A stretch of 64,000 nt of DNA from Bacillota bacterium (GCA_023400235.1 JAEXFI010000047.1:16894-80893), one strand, 5' to 3'. Positions 25,661 through 34,699 are shown, counted from the first letter of the stretch. The notes: generated from the sequence alone by a model not told the origin. A program made the numbers and translations.

Positions 25661-26504
25661 AAGCTTCTTCCAACATCCTCTCCAACCCGGAATAATCGTT
25701 CTCAGGTCTCTTTTGTTTTGCCATGCCCAGCAATTTTTGTGAAAGCAGCATATATAACTGTCTGTCCTTTACGCCCAAGCTGGACAAATTACGCTCCACC
25801 GTTTCAATATCACAGCGCTCCACAGGTCCTGTCAAGGCTTGTATCCTCCCCTGCCCGGCAACATTTTTTATTGTTCCTTCCATTAATGGGTTCAAGGCAA
25901 GGCCGGCACTTTCCTCATCAAAACCGCAGCCTTTAAGCAAATCTATTCCCGTTTGCAGCAGCGCAAGCATGAAATTTCCCGCAAACACGGCAGCACTATG
26001 ATAGGCTCCCTTGTTATAAGGAGAAATCACCTGTACCGGGTTGCCCAGTCCCCTGATGAGGGCTTCCATTTCGTCCAGCTTCCCAGGAGTGCCCTCCAGG
26101 GTAAAAAAGGCCTTATCTAGTTGTCTGTGAGAATTAAACCTGTCGCTGATTCCTAAAACAGGATGGATAGAATAACCAAAAGCATCATGATTATCAATAT
26201 TTGAAAATATTAATGATGATATAGAACCACTACAGTGACATATTATTTTATTTCTGATGGGCAGACTTCCAATGTAATCCCATACTTCTCCGATTGCTCC
26301 ATCGGGAACCGTGAGAAAAAGAGTATCACTTGCCTCTACAATGCCTTTCACGTCGTTAAAAACGGTTGTGCCTGTAAATTCCGCCGCCATCAACGCAGAA
26401 TGCGGATTTTTACTATAATACCCCGATACCTCCATATTGTGCTCACAGAAGTATTTACCCAGGGAAAATCCTACTTTTCCTGCACCTATAAATCCAATTT
26501 TCAT
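25635..26504 (-). CDS. Rossmann / DUF2520 oxidoreductase-like protein, first gene of the pan operon
   Basis: A 289-residue protein. The N-terminal NAD(P)-binding domain is KIGFIGAGKVGFSLGKYF, with FLTVPDGAIGEVWDYI and a CHCSGSIS loop. The C-terminal DUF2520 helical domain includes the YHSAAVFAGNFMLALL block. The overall layout resembles ketopantoate reductase and pyrroline-carboxylate reductase families. The start at 26504 has GGGAGGTG, and a longer frame to 26579 is ignored. It is translationally coupled to panB and no panE is present in the window. A role in reducing ketopantoate is attractive but unproven. Confidence 0.82.
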   Translation of the reverse strand: MKIGFIGAGKVGFSLGKYFCEHNMEVSGYYSKNPHSALMAAEFTGTTVFNDVKGIVEASDTLFLTVPDGAIGEVWDYIGSLPIRNKIICHCSGSISSLIFSNIDNHDAFGYSIHPVLGISDRFNSHRQLDKAFFTLEGTPGKLDEMEALIRGLGNPVQVISPYNKGAYHSAAVFAGNFMLALLQTGIDLLKGCGFDEESAGLALNPLMEGTIKNVAGQGRIQALTGPVERCDIETVERNLSSLGVKDRQLYMLLSQKLLGMAKQKRPENDYSGLERMLEEAYEKYSRNI

Positions 26505-26808
26505 AAATATCACCTCCCAAAAGCTTGAGGGGTGAAACTCCTTGGGTCCCATTCCATATGGATATGAGCCGCCTTTCAAAAATAAAATAAAATCTGACGC
26601 TGATGTAGTTTCATGTCAAACAGTAACTTACTTTATTACTGTTTCTGACTTTTGGAATACTACCCATTCAGTCTAATATAGCATTTTTTACCCGGCATTG
26701 TAAAGGCTTTGGAGCATAAGCACCAACAGTGCATCACCCCTTCACCGGCGATGCACCTGCGTAGTTGGCTCAATGTGCGAAAATGCCGGATATTCAGCTT
26801 CCTCCTTA
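26505..26808 (-). promoter_or_regulatory. Promoter and hairpin leader of the pan operon
   Basis: This 304-bp gap has no gene. A minus-strand promoter candidate TTTACA (26704-26699)-N18-TATATT (26680-26675) lies 170 bp before the DUF2520 start. Just downstream of it GTCAGAAACAGTAA and TTACTGTTTGAC (26649-26636, 26626-26615) form a hairpin with one bulge and no U run, possibly an operator or leader structure. Further upstream TGCATC/GATGCA (26731-26756) can form a short hairpin after the FMN enzyme gene. Confidence 0.45.
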
Positions 26809-27711
26809 CTAGCTTCTTCTGATTACCGTGGGATCTATATGCCTGATATCAGCGGAACAGGTACGAGCCATGACACCTGCCAGTTCCCTGGTAATTGCCT
26901 TCAGCTTCTTTTCTACTCCTGCCGAACCCTCTTCAGCCAGAGGCGTCATCAGGGCACGCCCCACCGAAACTGCCGTGGCTCCCAGGGCCAGGGCCTTAAA
27001 TACGTCGTAACCGTTCATAACACCACAGTCTACAAAAACAGGTATACTGTTCCCGGTTATCTTTACAATTTCAGGCAGTATCATTAATGGCGGCACTGCA
27101 TAATCCATTATTCCGTGGTGATGAGAAACAACAATCCCCTTTACTCCTGCCTCCATGCACTTATAGGTGTCTTCTGCGCTTAACACCCCTTTTATTATAA
27201 AGGGCAGTTTAGTCGCCTTTACAAAGCCTTTTACTTCATCAATCGTCTTTCCGGACATGGGAAGTCCAAAAACGCTGTCATATTGTCCGCTGCCGTCAAA
27301 TGCATGGTCAATATCCATTCCTACGGCTAAGGCTCCGCATTTTTCGGCATGTTCAAGCTTTTTATATATTACATTGTTATCGGCATGGGGCTTTATTATT
27401 TTAATAGTCCGGGCTCCGGTTGCAGTAATTGCCTCCAGCTCAGCTTCATCTCCCATACCCGTCCACATTACCGCGTTGGCAGCATATGCCCCTTTAGCCA
27501 TTTCAGCCATACCGTCCGGTCTGCTTCCATTCAGATGTGACAATGCCGCAGTCATAACAGGTGTTGAGAAGCTTTCTCCATATAGTTCAAGTCCCATAGC
27601 CGGCAGCACCGAATCAAAATGACGCATTTCTATCAAAAGTGAATCAAAATATTGGCGGGTTATTTGATTGGAATCCCCTGCCCTGTGATTTTGTGATGTA
27701 TCCTGTTTCAT
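26809..27711 (-). CDS. FMN-dependent alpha-hydroxy-acid oxidase/dehydrogenase family protein
   Basis: A 300-residue TIM barrel of the lactate/glycolate oxidase family, shorter than the usual 350-380. Visible blocks are YGESFSTPVMTAALSHLN (FMN loop), LPFIIKGVLSAEDTYKCMEAGVKGIVVSHHHG (catalytic lysine and histidine region), PVFVDCGVMNGYDVFKALALGATAVSVGRALM and the final VMARTCSADIRHI. The usual SNHGGRQLD is SHHHGIMDYA here, so the substrate may differ from lactate. GGAGGG precedes the ATG. It is monocistronic by position. Confidence 0.82.
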   Translation of the reverse strand: MKQDTSQNHRAGDSNQITRQYFDSLLIEMRHFDSVLPAMGLELYGESFSTPVMTAALSHLNGSRPDGMAEMAKGAYAANAVMWTGMGDEAELEAITATGARTIKIIKPHADNNVIYKKLEHAEKCGALAVGMDIDHAFDGSGQYDSVFGLPMSGKTIDEVKGFVKATKLPFIIKGVLSAEDTYKCMEAGVKGIVVSHHHGIMDYAVPPLMILPEIVKITGNSIPVFVDCGVMNGYDVFKALALGATAVSVGRALMTPLAEEGSAGVEKKLKAITRELAGVMARTCSADIRHIDPTVIRRS

Positions 27712-27936
27712 TGGTTTCCCTCCTGCGGGTTCGTGTGCTTTGTTAAAATTTTTATAGTTGTAGTTTACTCCTTTATTGTTATTATGTCTATTTCTTTACT
27801 CCCCTTCCTGTACGAGCAGCTTTGCTTAAAATTTTTATACCTTGAGAGTTTTTTATATGATTACCGCTTTTAGAATTTTTTTATTAAATACGGTTAAAAT
27901 AACCTTTACATATTTATTAGTTTGGAGAATACTCTC

Positions 27937-28785
27937 GTGGAATATTTTTGGACAAATACAGTTTGGTACGTATTGCTTGGGCTTGTAACAATATTTGAGC
28001 TGATAATCATATTCCGTAAAGCAAAAAATGTCAGGTTCACACTTGCCTTTTATCTGACTGTAACAGGAATCACTCTTGCGGCGGAAATAACCCTGTTTTT
28101 TGTTTTCAGTGCATATGATTACTACCCTAAAATAATAACCTCCTCCTATTACGACGATGAGCTGACAGGAAATCTCTTCTCACAGTTTTCAGCCTCGGCA
28201 ACCGCGCTGCTGGTTCCGGTTTTCAACCTGAGTTCCTATTGGATGCTCATCTTTGCAGGAGCCTACGGAATAATCGAAGAGATATTTCTGGCCCTGGGTA
28301 TATACAGCCATAACTGGTATCGCACCTGGATGACTTTGTTGGGAATGTCAGCACTTTTCTGGATAGTTAAAAAGAACTATTTCATAAGCATCAAAAAGTC
28401 CAGCAGGCTGCTGCACTATATCAACATATACTTTTCACTGATAACACTTGTGGTCATCACAATCTGCTGGGGCCTGATACTGAGCGGCAGGCAGAGCTAC
28501 AGCAGGGCTCTGGGTGAAAACCCCGTATCCAGCCCTTATCTGGTTTCAAATTTGTATACCACCCCGATTTTTATCAGCCTGATGATAATGTATTTCAGGA
28601 AGTGGAAGCTATACGGCAAAGCCTTGGTCATTGTGCTTTTATATATTATTACTTATATTCTAGAGTACCTGCATGTTATATACTTCTACAATGTGTGGTG
28701 GTACCTTATGGCCACAACCCTGCTGATTTTCGGTGCATATTTTTCAATCGTCCTCATGGACCATCTCTACAAAAGCGAAAGCTGA
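27937..28785 (+). CDS. Multi-pass membrane protein of unknown function
   Basis: A 282-residue protein with about seven or eight hydrophobic segments (for example VWYVLLGLVTIFELIIIF, FTLAFYLTVTGITLAAEITLFFVF, ALVIVLLYIITYILEYLHVIYF). Acidic and tyrosine-rich loops lie between them, and no catalytic motif is recognised. I place the start at the GTG at 27937, because GGAG lies 9 nt upstream. A TTG at 27922 overlaps that site. Layout resembles uncharacterised clostridial membrane proteins. No operon partner. Confidence 0.7.
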   Translation: MEYFWTNTVWYVLLGLVTIFELIIIFRKAKNVRFTLAFYLTVTGITLAAEITLFFVFSAYDYYPKIITSSYYDDELTGNLFSQFSASATALLVPVFNLSSYWMLIFAGAYGIIEEIFLALGIYSHNWYRTWMTLLGMSALFWIVKKNYFISIKKSSRLLHYINIYFSLITLVVITICWGLILSGRQSYSRALGENPVSSPYLVSNLYTTPIFISLMIMYFRKWKLYGKALVIVLLYIITYILEYLHVIYFYNVWWYLMATTLLIFGAYFSIVLMDHLYKSES

Positions 28786-28852
28786 CAAACATATAATGTT
28801 TCTGGTAAATACTGATTTCCATCGGTGGAAGAAAATCAAAAAAGCTCCTGAG

Positions 28853-29218
28853 CTATTTTGCGGGCTTGCTGTTACAGGGGTTGAGCATTTGCTCCTCTCC
28901 CCACTGGTTGATAATATCCAGCGCAGGAAGTAATTCCTTGCAGCGCTCCGTCAAGGAATATTCCACATGGGGAGGTATGTGGGTTATTTCCCTTCTGTCT
29001 ATAAGTCCATGCTCCTCCAGCCCTTGGAGGGAACGGGTCAGCATAATGTTTGTAATACCTGTCAGACGGCGTTTCAGCTCATTGTACCGGAGGCCTTCCA
29101 CTGTGGAGAGTTCCCAAATAATCGGCAGTCTCCACTTTCCGCCTATTATTTCCAGGGCGTGAGTTACTGCACATTTATTGCAGTATACAGGTTTTTCACT
29201 TTTGGTTACTTTATTCAT
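28853..29218 (-). CDS. HxlR-family transcriptional regulator
   Basis: A 121-residue winged-helix regulator with the family signature CNKCAVTHALEIIGGKWRLPIIWEL near the N-terminus and LTRSLQGLEEHGLIDRREI in the recognition region. It is divergent from a flavodoxin-fold reductase gene 157 bp away, an arrangement typical for HxlR regulators of redox enzymes. That suggests it senses a redox or reactive-carbonyl stress. Confidence 0.9.
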   Translation of the reverse strand: MNKVTKSEKPVYCNKCAVTHALEIIGGKWRLPIIWELSTVEGLRYNELKRRLTGITNIMLTRSLQGLEEHGLIDRREITHIPPHVEYSLTERCKELLPALDIINQWGEEQMLNPCNSKPAK

Positions 29219-29375
29219 AGCCGGTTCCTTTTAAGGCACAAATATGTGCGTACTTGAAATAATGTTCCTTACTGTTAAAATAATTGTAACTGCATGGCGG
29301 GCTATTGTAAATAAGCATACTTAATTCTGTGATTACATAAGATTTCATAACTGTAAACTATAAGGAGAAGGATTT

Positions 29376-29990
29376 ATGAAGGTATTATTGGTAAATGGCA
29401 GTCCCAACAAGGAGGGCTGTACCTACACAGCCCTGCAAGAGGTGGCTGGGGCCCTTGACAAAAACGGTATTGAAACCGTAATGTTTCACATTGGGAAAAA
29501 ACCGGTGCAGGGCTGCACCGCCTGCAAGGCTTGTTATAAGCTTGGAAGCTGCGTTTTTAAGGATGAGCAGTACAATGAATTTATTGAAAGGGTAAAAGAA
29601 GCAGATGGAATCGTAGTGGGCTCACCTGTGTATTATGCAGGGCCTAACGGGTCTCTTTGTGCTTTGCTGGACAGGATATTTTATTCCTCAGGCTCACTCC
29701 TGACAAATAAGCCTGCTGCGGCTGTGGTAAGCTGTAGAAGAGGCGGAGCAAGCGCATCCTTTGACAGGTTGAACAAGTATTTCACTATTAATCAGATGCC
29801 GGTAGTTACCTCACAATACTGGAATTCCGTACACGGCTTTACTCCCGAGGATGTGAGAAAAGATCTGGAAGGGCTTCAGACAATGCGTACCCTGGGAAAT
29901 AATATGGCGTGGATGCTAAAGACTATTTCAGGCTCCCAGCATCCTTATCCGGAAAGAGAACCACGTATGGCAACCCACTTTATACGATAG
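29376..29990 (+). CDS. Flavodoxin-fold NAD(P)H-dependent FMN reductase
   Basis: A 204-residue protein of the NADPH-dependent FMN reductase / iron-sulfur flavoprotein group. The FMN phosphate loop is LLVNGSPNKEGCTYTALQEV. The cysteine-rich segment GCTACKACYKLGSCVFKDE around residues 48-66 could bind iron-sulfur or act in redox. VVGSPVYYAGPNGSLCALLDR is the second FMN loop. AAGGAGAAGG precedes the ATG. The divergent HxlR gene probably controls it. Confidence 0.88.
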   Translation: MKVLLVNGSPNKEGCTYTALQEVAGALDKNGIETVMFHIGKKPVQGCTACKACYKLGSCVFKDEQYNEFIERVKEADGIVVGSPVYYAGPNGSLCALLDRIFYSSGSLLTNKPAAAVVSCRRGGASASFDRLNKYFTINQMPVVTSQYWNSVHGFTPEDVRKDLEGLQTMRTLGNNMAWMLKTISGSQHPYPEREPRMATHFIR

Positions 29991-29997
29991 GAGATAT

Positions 29998-30098
29998 TAG
30001 CTTGAAAGATACATGTTGTGTATCAAAGTGACTTTCAAGCAGCGAAAGCCACTGCGTGCCTTTCATTACTATTTGTGTACGCGCTAGGCGCGTAGATG
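29998..30098 (+). repeat. Structured intergenic repeat, copy A
   Basis: First of two near-identical tandem ~101-nt units. Predicted structure: stem GCTTGAAAG/CTTTCAAGC enclosing GATACA/TGTATC, a middle hairpin, and a perfect TACGCGC-tag-GCGCGTA hairpin near the 3' end. It begins 8 nt after the FMN reductase stop and is spaced 5 nt from copy B. Confidence 0.9.
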
Positions 30099-30103
30099 TG
30101 AGG

Positions 30104-30205
30104 TTAGCGTGAAAGATACATGTTGTGTATCAAAGTGACTTTCAAGCAGCGAAAGCCACTGCGTGCCTTTCATTACTATATGTGTACGCGCTATGCGCGT
30201 AGATG
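30104..30205 (+). repeat. Structured intergenic repeat, copy B
   Basis: Second unit, differing from copy A at only a few positions (GCGTG for GCTTG at the start, ATATG for ATTTG, TAT for TAG in the last loop). Its 3' end GTAGATGGGAGAT runs into the start of the ABM gene and supplies its GGGAG ribosome binding site. Confidence 0.9.
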
Positions 30206-30214
30206 GGAGATAAT

Positions 30215-30502
30215 ATGATAGCAGTATATGCAAAATGCACGGTGCCCCAACACAACCAGGAAAAGTTCATCAGTATTGCAAAACAGCTGGTAGCAGAAAC
30301 CATAAAGGAAAAAGGCAATATAAGCTATGAATTGATAAGGGATACCGGAGATTCTGCCGTTTTTGCCTTCATGGAAAGATGGGAGAGCCAGGAGATTCTT
30401 GACGCACATATGAATACCCCTCATTTCACTGCCCTTGTTCCCGCTATGGGCGAATTGCTGGATGGAGAGATGAAAGTCACTGTTTCTGAAATTCTTGCAT
30501 AG
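30215..30502 (+). CDS. Antibiotic-biosynthesis-monooxygenase (ABM) domain protein
   Basis: A 95-residue dimeric ferredoxin-like fold protein of the YgiN/ABM type: IAVYAKCTVPQHNQEKFISIAKQL, GNISYELIRDTGDSAVFAFMERWESQEILDAHMNTPHF. Members act as small monooxygenases or quinol-modifying enzymes. The ATG at 30215 is chosen because GGGAG lies 8 nt upstream. A 30203 start would fall inside the repeat. The gene follows the repeat pair and the FMN reductase, a plausible redox partner. Confidence 0.85.
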   Translation: MIAVYAKCTVPQHNQEKFISIAKQLVAETIKEKGNISYELIRDTGDSAVFAFMERWESQEILDAHMNTPHFTALVPAMGELLDGEMKVTVSEILA

Positions 30503-30543
30503 GAAGAGCAGCATAACGGGCAAGCTAGCAAGACCTTTTAACG

Positions 30544-30592
30544 CTTTACCCTGGCTCTGTGGTGGAGAATCCATAACGGAGCCGGGGTAAAG
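30544..30592. terminator. Hairpin between convergent genes
   Basis: CTTTACCCTGGCTC pairs with GAGCCGGGGTAAAG over 14 bp including one G-U wobble, with a 21-nt loop. It sits between the convergent ABM and membrane-protein genes. No U run follows, so the terminator role is likely but not certain. Confidence 0.5.
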
Positions 30593-30607
30593 TTACTAAA
30601 TTTGCAG

Positions 30608-30985
30608 TTAATATGTGAATACTGCAAGCAGCAATAAAACTATTGTAGTTACCGCAAATCCCCATGTCTTCCAATACTTATAGAACATCGCTTCTATAAG
30701 TCCATAAATTGAAAATAAAAGCACTATCAACATAGTTGTAAGATGCATATCCTTACGCAAAATGTAGGATGAAAATGATACAGTAAAAAATGCCATTCCA
30801 AAGAGCAGCATTAAAACGACTTTTAACCTGATCTTACTGTCAGCAATATCTTTTGGCAGTTCCTGATGCTGTTTTCTCGCCAACGTCAAGCCTTCATTCT
30901 TTAAAAGAAATACTGAATTTGTAATAACCTCAAAAGCTCCCAAAGACAGCAGCAGTGCTCTTAATATCTCCTCACCCCACGACAT
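30608..30985 (-). CDS. Small membrane protein co-transcribed with a MarR regulator
   Basis: A 125-residue protein with four hydrophobic segments (near 8-27, 55-72, 80-97 and 105-124) and no known motif. It begins 3 nt after the MarR stop with GAGGGGG in front, so the pair is an operon. Function unknown. A drug- or stress-related membrane role would fit a MarR partner but is not shown. Confidence 0.7.
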   Translation of the reverse strand: MSWGEEILRALLLSLGAFEVITNSVFLLKNEGLTLARKQHQELPKDIADSKIRLKVVLMLLFGMAFFTVSFSSYILRKDMHLTTMLIVLLFSIYGLIEAMFYKYWKTWGFAVTTIVLLLLAVFTY

Positions 30986-30988
30986 TGA

Positions 30989-31426
30989 CTATTCCCCCTC
31001 TGATAGATTAGAAATGATTTTCTTTAATGATCGAAACAGTACATTAATTTCATCTTCGCCTAATCCTTTTAATGCTAAAGTGGATAAATCCTCTGCCTTT
31101 TTTTCAATATTCTCGATTATACCCTTTGCTTTTGGAGTCAGCCTGACTACATATGATCTTCTATCATCAGAAGCCAGGTTTTTCTCAACATATTCTTTTT
31201 CAATTAATTTGAAAATTACAGTGCCTGCAGTAGACCGATCCCCTAATAAGGCATCTGCTATTTGCGCCTGTGTCAACTGCTTTTTAGAATCCAGAAGCTT
31301 TAGTATGGCCCATTGAGACGTTGTAATGTTATAAGTCTCCAATTCTTTGTCCATTTTTCTTTTGATAAAACGAGCACTGGTATTTAGTAAATACCCCAGT
31401 ATGTTTTGTATTTCCAGTGAAATCAC
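30989..31426 (-). CDS. MarR-family transcriptional regulator
   Basis: A 145-residue winged-helix protein: LNTSARFIKRKMDKELETYNITTSQWAILKLL, the recognition region QAQIADALLGDRSTAGTVIFKLIEKEYVEK, and the wing SDDRRSYVVRLTPKG-like. The GTG at 31426 overlaps its own AGAGGTGAT site, so a CTG 9 nt further in may be the real start. An inverted repeat overlaps the predicted promoter upstream. Confidence 0.85.
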   Translation of the reverse strand: MISLEIQNILGYLLNTSARFIKRKMDKELETYNITTSQWAILKLLDSKKQLTQAQIADALLGDRSTAGTVIFKLIEKEYVEKNLASDDRRSYVVRLTPKAKGIIENIEKKAEDLSTLALKGLGEDEINVLFRSLKKIISNLSEGE

Positions 31427-31431
31427 CTCTT

Positions 31432-31467
31432 ATTATAGTAAGTATACATATATTGTGTATGCATACT
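31432..31467 (-). promoter_or_regulatory. Promoter -10 and inverted-repeat operator of the MarR operon
   Basis: AGTAT-a-CATA (31441-31450) and TATG-c-ATACT (31458-31467) form a symmetric dyad with a 7-nt centre. The minus-strand -10 TATAAT sits at 31437-31432. The dyad occupies the spacer and -35 zone, as expected for MarR autorepression. Confidence 0.5.
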
Positions 31468-31587
31468 ATAATAACTTACAATTGAGCATTAGTCAACAAA
31501 AATTTACCAGCTGACCAGCTTGCTTACGGGGCACCAACTATTATCCCTTCCTTATTAACCGTGGTTATGTTTTCATGCCCCTTTACT

Positions 31588-32667
31588 CTACAATTCGTAA
31601 AAAACACCATTAAGTACAACCCCTACAGGAACTATCCTCCTATTGAAGAAAACAGATTTTCCATAACAGTCCGTATAAACCGCTGGTAGATTCTCTATCC
31701 GGAAGGCCGTAGCATTCCGTATAGCAGATAAATCACACCAGCCCTCCAACTGCAATATACCGGCAGGCAGTTTTGTAACTCCATAAATAATGTCTGTCAG
31801 CGGCATGGCTGCCGCTAGCATTTTTGTCAAGGTGGTTGCCATATCATACACAAGGTTATCACGTGAGAGAGCATGCAGATCAGTACTTATGCATATTGGC
31901 CCTATACCCTGCCCAAGGGCTTTTTTGCATACCTCAAAAGAAAAACTCCCTGCTCCATGACCCACATCCAGTACGACACCTCGTTCAATCAGGATTTTCA
32001 AGGATTCTGACGGCGTGCCGTCGTTATTCCACAAATCTCCCGCTCCATTGAAGCAGTGGGTCAAAATATCCCCCTTTTCCAAATAAGGTTCTATCTCCCT
32101 CAAGTACGGAGGGTTTTCCCCAACGTGAACCATGAGGGGCAGGTTGGTCATTCGGGCAACCCTGCTGGCTATACGCAGCGGTTCCATGCCCTCATGGCGG
32201 ATTACACCCCTTGCCATCCTGACTTTTACTCCGCAGATTATGTCCCGGTTTGCTCCTATGGTTTTGACGGTATTCTCTATATCCAGATACTCCAGTACAT
32301 TGTATTCGTGGTTAAATATGATACCTATTGGGCTGATGCATATAAAAAGCCTTATATTTGTCTTAATAGTCGGCTCTACATATTTTCGAAAACCACCAAT
32401 TGTATAATCACCTGTTGTACCTGCGTCTGCCAGAAGGCATACACCTGTCTTATAGCCTATGTCATCAGCCTTAATACCAAACATGCCAAAGCCGTCATTT
32501 ATATGCGTGTGCAAATCAATCCAGCCAGGTGTGAGAAAAATTTCGGTTGAAGAAGCATAAGCATCAGTCTTGTCAACACAGTAACAGTCACCTTTTGCTC
32601 TCACCACAGCAAAATCAAAACAATTGTTATCAGCATTATAAACTTTAACAGGTGTACCCTCCAGCAT
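31588..32667 (-). CDS. Amidohydrolase/deacetylase-family metallohydrolase
   Basis: A 359-residue binuclear metal hydrolase of the amidohydrolase superfamily. Metal ligands are visible as DLHTHIND, the carbamylated-lysine candidate in GVKVRMARG, HVGENP, LTHCFNG and the catalytic Asp in STDLHALSRDN. It resembles the group annotated as amidohydrolase/deacetylase (EF0837/Atu3266-like). It is the last gene of the xylo-oligosaccharide locus, 64 bp after the GH120 gene, with GGAGCAG before its ATG. The substrate is unknown. An N-acyl or lactone-type sugar derivative would fit the neighbours, as inference only. Confidence 0.8.
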   Translation of the reverse strand: MLEGTPVKVYNADNNCFDFAVVRAKGDCYCVDKTDAYASSTEIFLTPGWIDLHTHINDGFGMFGIKADDIGYKTGVCLLADAGTTGDYTIGGFRKYVEPTIKTNIRLFICISPIGIIFNHEYNVLEYLDIENTVKTIGANRDIICGVKVRMARGVIRHEGMEPLRIASRVARMTNLPLMVHVGENPPYLREIEPYLEKGDILTHCFNGAGDLWNNDGTPSESLKILIERGVVLDVGHGAGSFSFEVCKKALGQGIGPICISTDLHALSRDNLVYDMATTLTKMLAAAMPLTDIIYGVTKLPAGILQLEGWCDLSAIRNATAFRIENLPAVYTDCYGKSVFFNRRIVPVGVVLNGVFYEL

Positions 32668-32731
32668 ATCTCTGCTCCTATACTTGTCTTTTAATGGTAA
32701 ACTAAAAAAGGCTGCAAATAGAGTATCTCCC

Positions 32732-34699
32732 TTATTTTATTTGGGCGACCTTGATTTTTTGAGGCCCGCCTTTTATCCCTTCAAAAGGACCTACAGTCAT
32801 ACTTCCTGCCGGTCTTGGGTTACCAAAGAAGTCTCTCTCGACACATAGGGGTGTCCCATCAGGATTTTCAAAAGGCACCTCAGGCTCAAAAGCAATTCCT
32901 AAGAAGTCAGTTGTAATAGTGACTGTCTCCACTTCCTTCAATCTATCAGCAAAATCAAACATGACATAAACATTCTCAGCCTCCGTTGTTATCTCTACCT
33001 GAGGTTTCAAGTCCGGGAACACCAAGGAAGCAGTTTCACTTTTATATGGTTTTGCATCATTAAAGTAAAGGTTGGAGCCGCAATACATGGGAAGACGCGC
33101 ATTGGCAAATTCATCCACCGACCTGAGATCCTTGTACCAGATTTCATCCTTGGCAGGACATTCATCGTATATTTCCAGCCCTTTTGGAACACTGCCGTCT
33201 TCCTTAACAATAATCCCGGGATGTACCCAATCCTTTACATCTATTTTCTTTTCCTGTTCCTCATTTTGAGGCTGCGTACCAGTAAAGATATTGTTATAAT
33301 ACCTGTTATCTCCTCCAAGTATGGTCATAAGGCCATGTACACCTGTCTCATGGGCATAGTGGTATGGCGTGAACCGATTGGTAACTCTTGCAAAGGATAC
33401 AAAGCCGCTGAACAGATTATGTACAAATGCACCTCCCTGTGACAAATCCAATATATTTTTCATAGAAAGCATAATATTATTGTCAACTAGATAGGGACCA
33501 TGACTTACTTCTACAAATAAATCAGCTGTATCGTTATCATACAGTAAATTGCCTGAAATTCGTGTACCCTGTGTCTGCCAGTCCATCCACAGACCACGGT
33601 CGGCATTGTGAATATGGTTGTTCAGAATATGAGTGTCCAAAGCAGCATGCAGCTTAATTCCGGCAACCTCGGCACCGTTAAACATCCTTTTGTGATGGAT
33701 ATTATAAATGTGATTGTTGTAAATCTGACTGAATACTGCTCCCAAATGTCCGCATATGCCAGTTTGCTCGCAATCATGGATGACATTATTCCTTACAATA
33801 TGTGAACCGATGGTTTCCTTGTTCCACCCAATATGAACCGCATTGAAAATTACATCTCTCTCTCGCTGGGCCCCCTGCTTGGTTCCGATATTTGTCCACT
33901 CGTTATGACCGGTAGAAATTTCCTTGCCCAGGCTTATACCTGAATTTTTTGCATTGCTTATTTCATTATCTTCAATAATCCAGCCCTTGCTCCAATGGGG
34001 ACCTATGAGGCCTTCCTGGAGTGCAGTAGGAGGTGCCCAGTTGGGGGCAGCCATTGTCAAGTGAAACCCTCGGACAGTAATATAGTTTGTTTTAGTTTTT
34101 TCCGGCCAGAAGCAAAACTTTCGTACATTTATTTCTATAGTATTCCTGGAAGGATCGAATTCTCCAAAATTAGCATAAATCGTTGTATTTTCATCATCTG
34201 TCTCACAGTACCAGGTATGCAGAGACCACTGCGGCTCTCTTGCATCCTTGAAAGGCACAGGACTTAAAACTGCTTCCAGGTTCGCCGCCTCAAACATGGA
34301 TTTTCCGTTTATATACACTTCTCCAAGGTGGAAAACTCTTTCCCTGCTTATAAACCAGTCACCGCTCACTACTTCCCTGTACGGGTTAAAGTCACCGAAA
34401 TAGGTGTTTGGGATAACCGTTTTATATACAGTTCCCTGCAGTCCTACCCAGTCTGAAATCACCTCTGCTCCGGATATTACAACTTTTTCACCTGGTGCAG
34501 CTTCATAAACTATGCGTTCCTCGTCACTGTTTCCTCCTTTTACAGGCTTGACATGCTCCCTGTAAATACCTTCATGGACAGTTACGGTATCTCCTGCTTC
34601 CGCCAGCTCAGCAGCGTGCTGAATAGTCCTGAAAGGCCTGTTTAGAGAGCCCGCCCAGGTATCACATCCTTTAGGGGATACATGAAATTGATTTCCCAT
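32732..34699 (-). CDS. GH120 family beta-xylosidase (parallel beta-helix)
   Basis: A 655-residue right-handed beta-helix enzyme that closely resembles, by recalled sequence, the GH120 beta-xylosidase of Thermoanaerobacterium. Shared blocks include FGDFNPYREVVSGDW, WAPPTALQEGLIGPHWSKGW, VAGIKLHAALDTHI and FVEVSHGPYLVDNN. The catalytic pair appears as D373 (WMDWQTQGTR) and E397 (FVEVSHGP). There is no signal peptide, so it acts on imported oligosaccharides. The ATG at 34699 follows AAGGAGG at good spacing. It lies downstream of ABC transporter and GH43-like genes in a locus that is plausibly xylan-derived. Confidence 0.9.
   Translation of the reverse strand: MGNQFHVSPKGCDTWAGSLNRPFRTIQHAAELAEAGDTVTVHEGIYREHVKPVKGGNSDEERIVYEAAPGEKVVISGAEVISDWVGLQGTVYKTVIPNTYFGDFNPYREVVSGDWFISRERVFHLGEVYINGKSMFEAANLEAVLSPVPFKDAREPQWSLHTWYCETDDENTTIYANFGEFDPSRNTIEINVRKFCFWPEKTKTNYITVRGFHLTMAAPNWAPPTALQEGLIGPHWSKGWIIEDNEISNAKNSGISLGKEISTGHNEWTNIGTKQGAQRERDVIFNAVHIGWNKETIGSHIVRNNVIHDCEQTGICGHLGAVFSQIYNNHIYNIHHKRMFNGAEVAGIKLHAALDTHILNNHIHNADRGLWMDWQTQGTRISGNLLYDNDTADLFVEVSHGPYLVDNNIMLSMKNILDLSQGGAFVHNLFSGFVSFARVTNRFTPYHYAHETGVHGLMTILGGDNRYYNNIFTGTQPQNEEQEKKIDVKDWVHPGIIVKEDGSVPKGLEIYDECPAKDEIWYKDLRSVDEFANARLPMYCGSNLYFNDAKPYKSETASLVFPDLKPQVEITTEAENVYVMFDFADRLKEVETVTITTDFLGIAFEPEVPFENPDGTPLCVERDFFGNPRPAGSMTVGPFEGIKGGPQKIKVAQIK

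Noticed and set aside
29998..30205. Two tandem ~100-nt units as a CRISPR array
   Set aside because: Units are about 101 nt and almost entirely identical, with a 5-nt gap and no variable spacers. A third copy is isolated and upstream of another gene, so this is a dispersed structured repeat.
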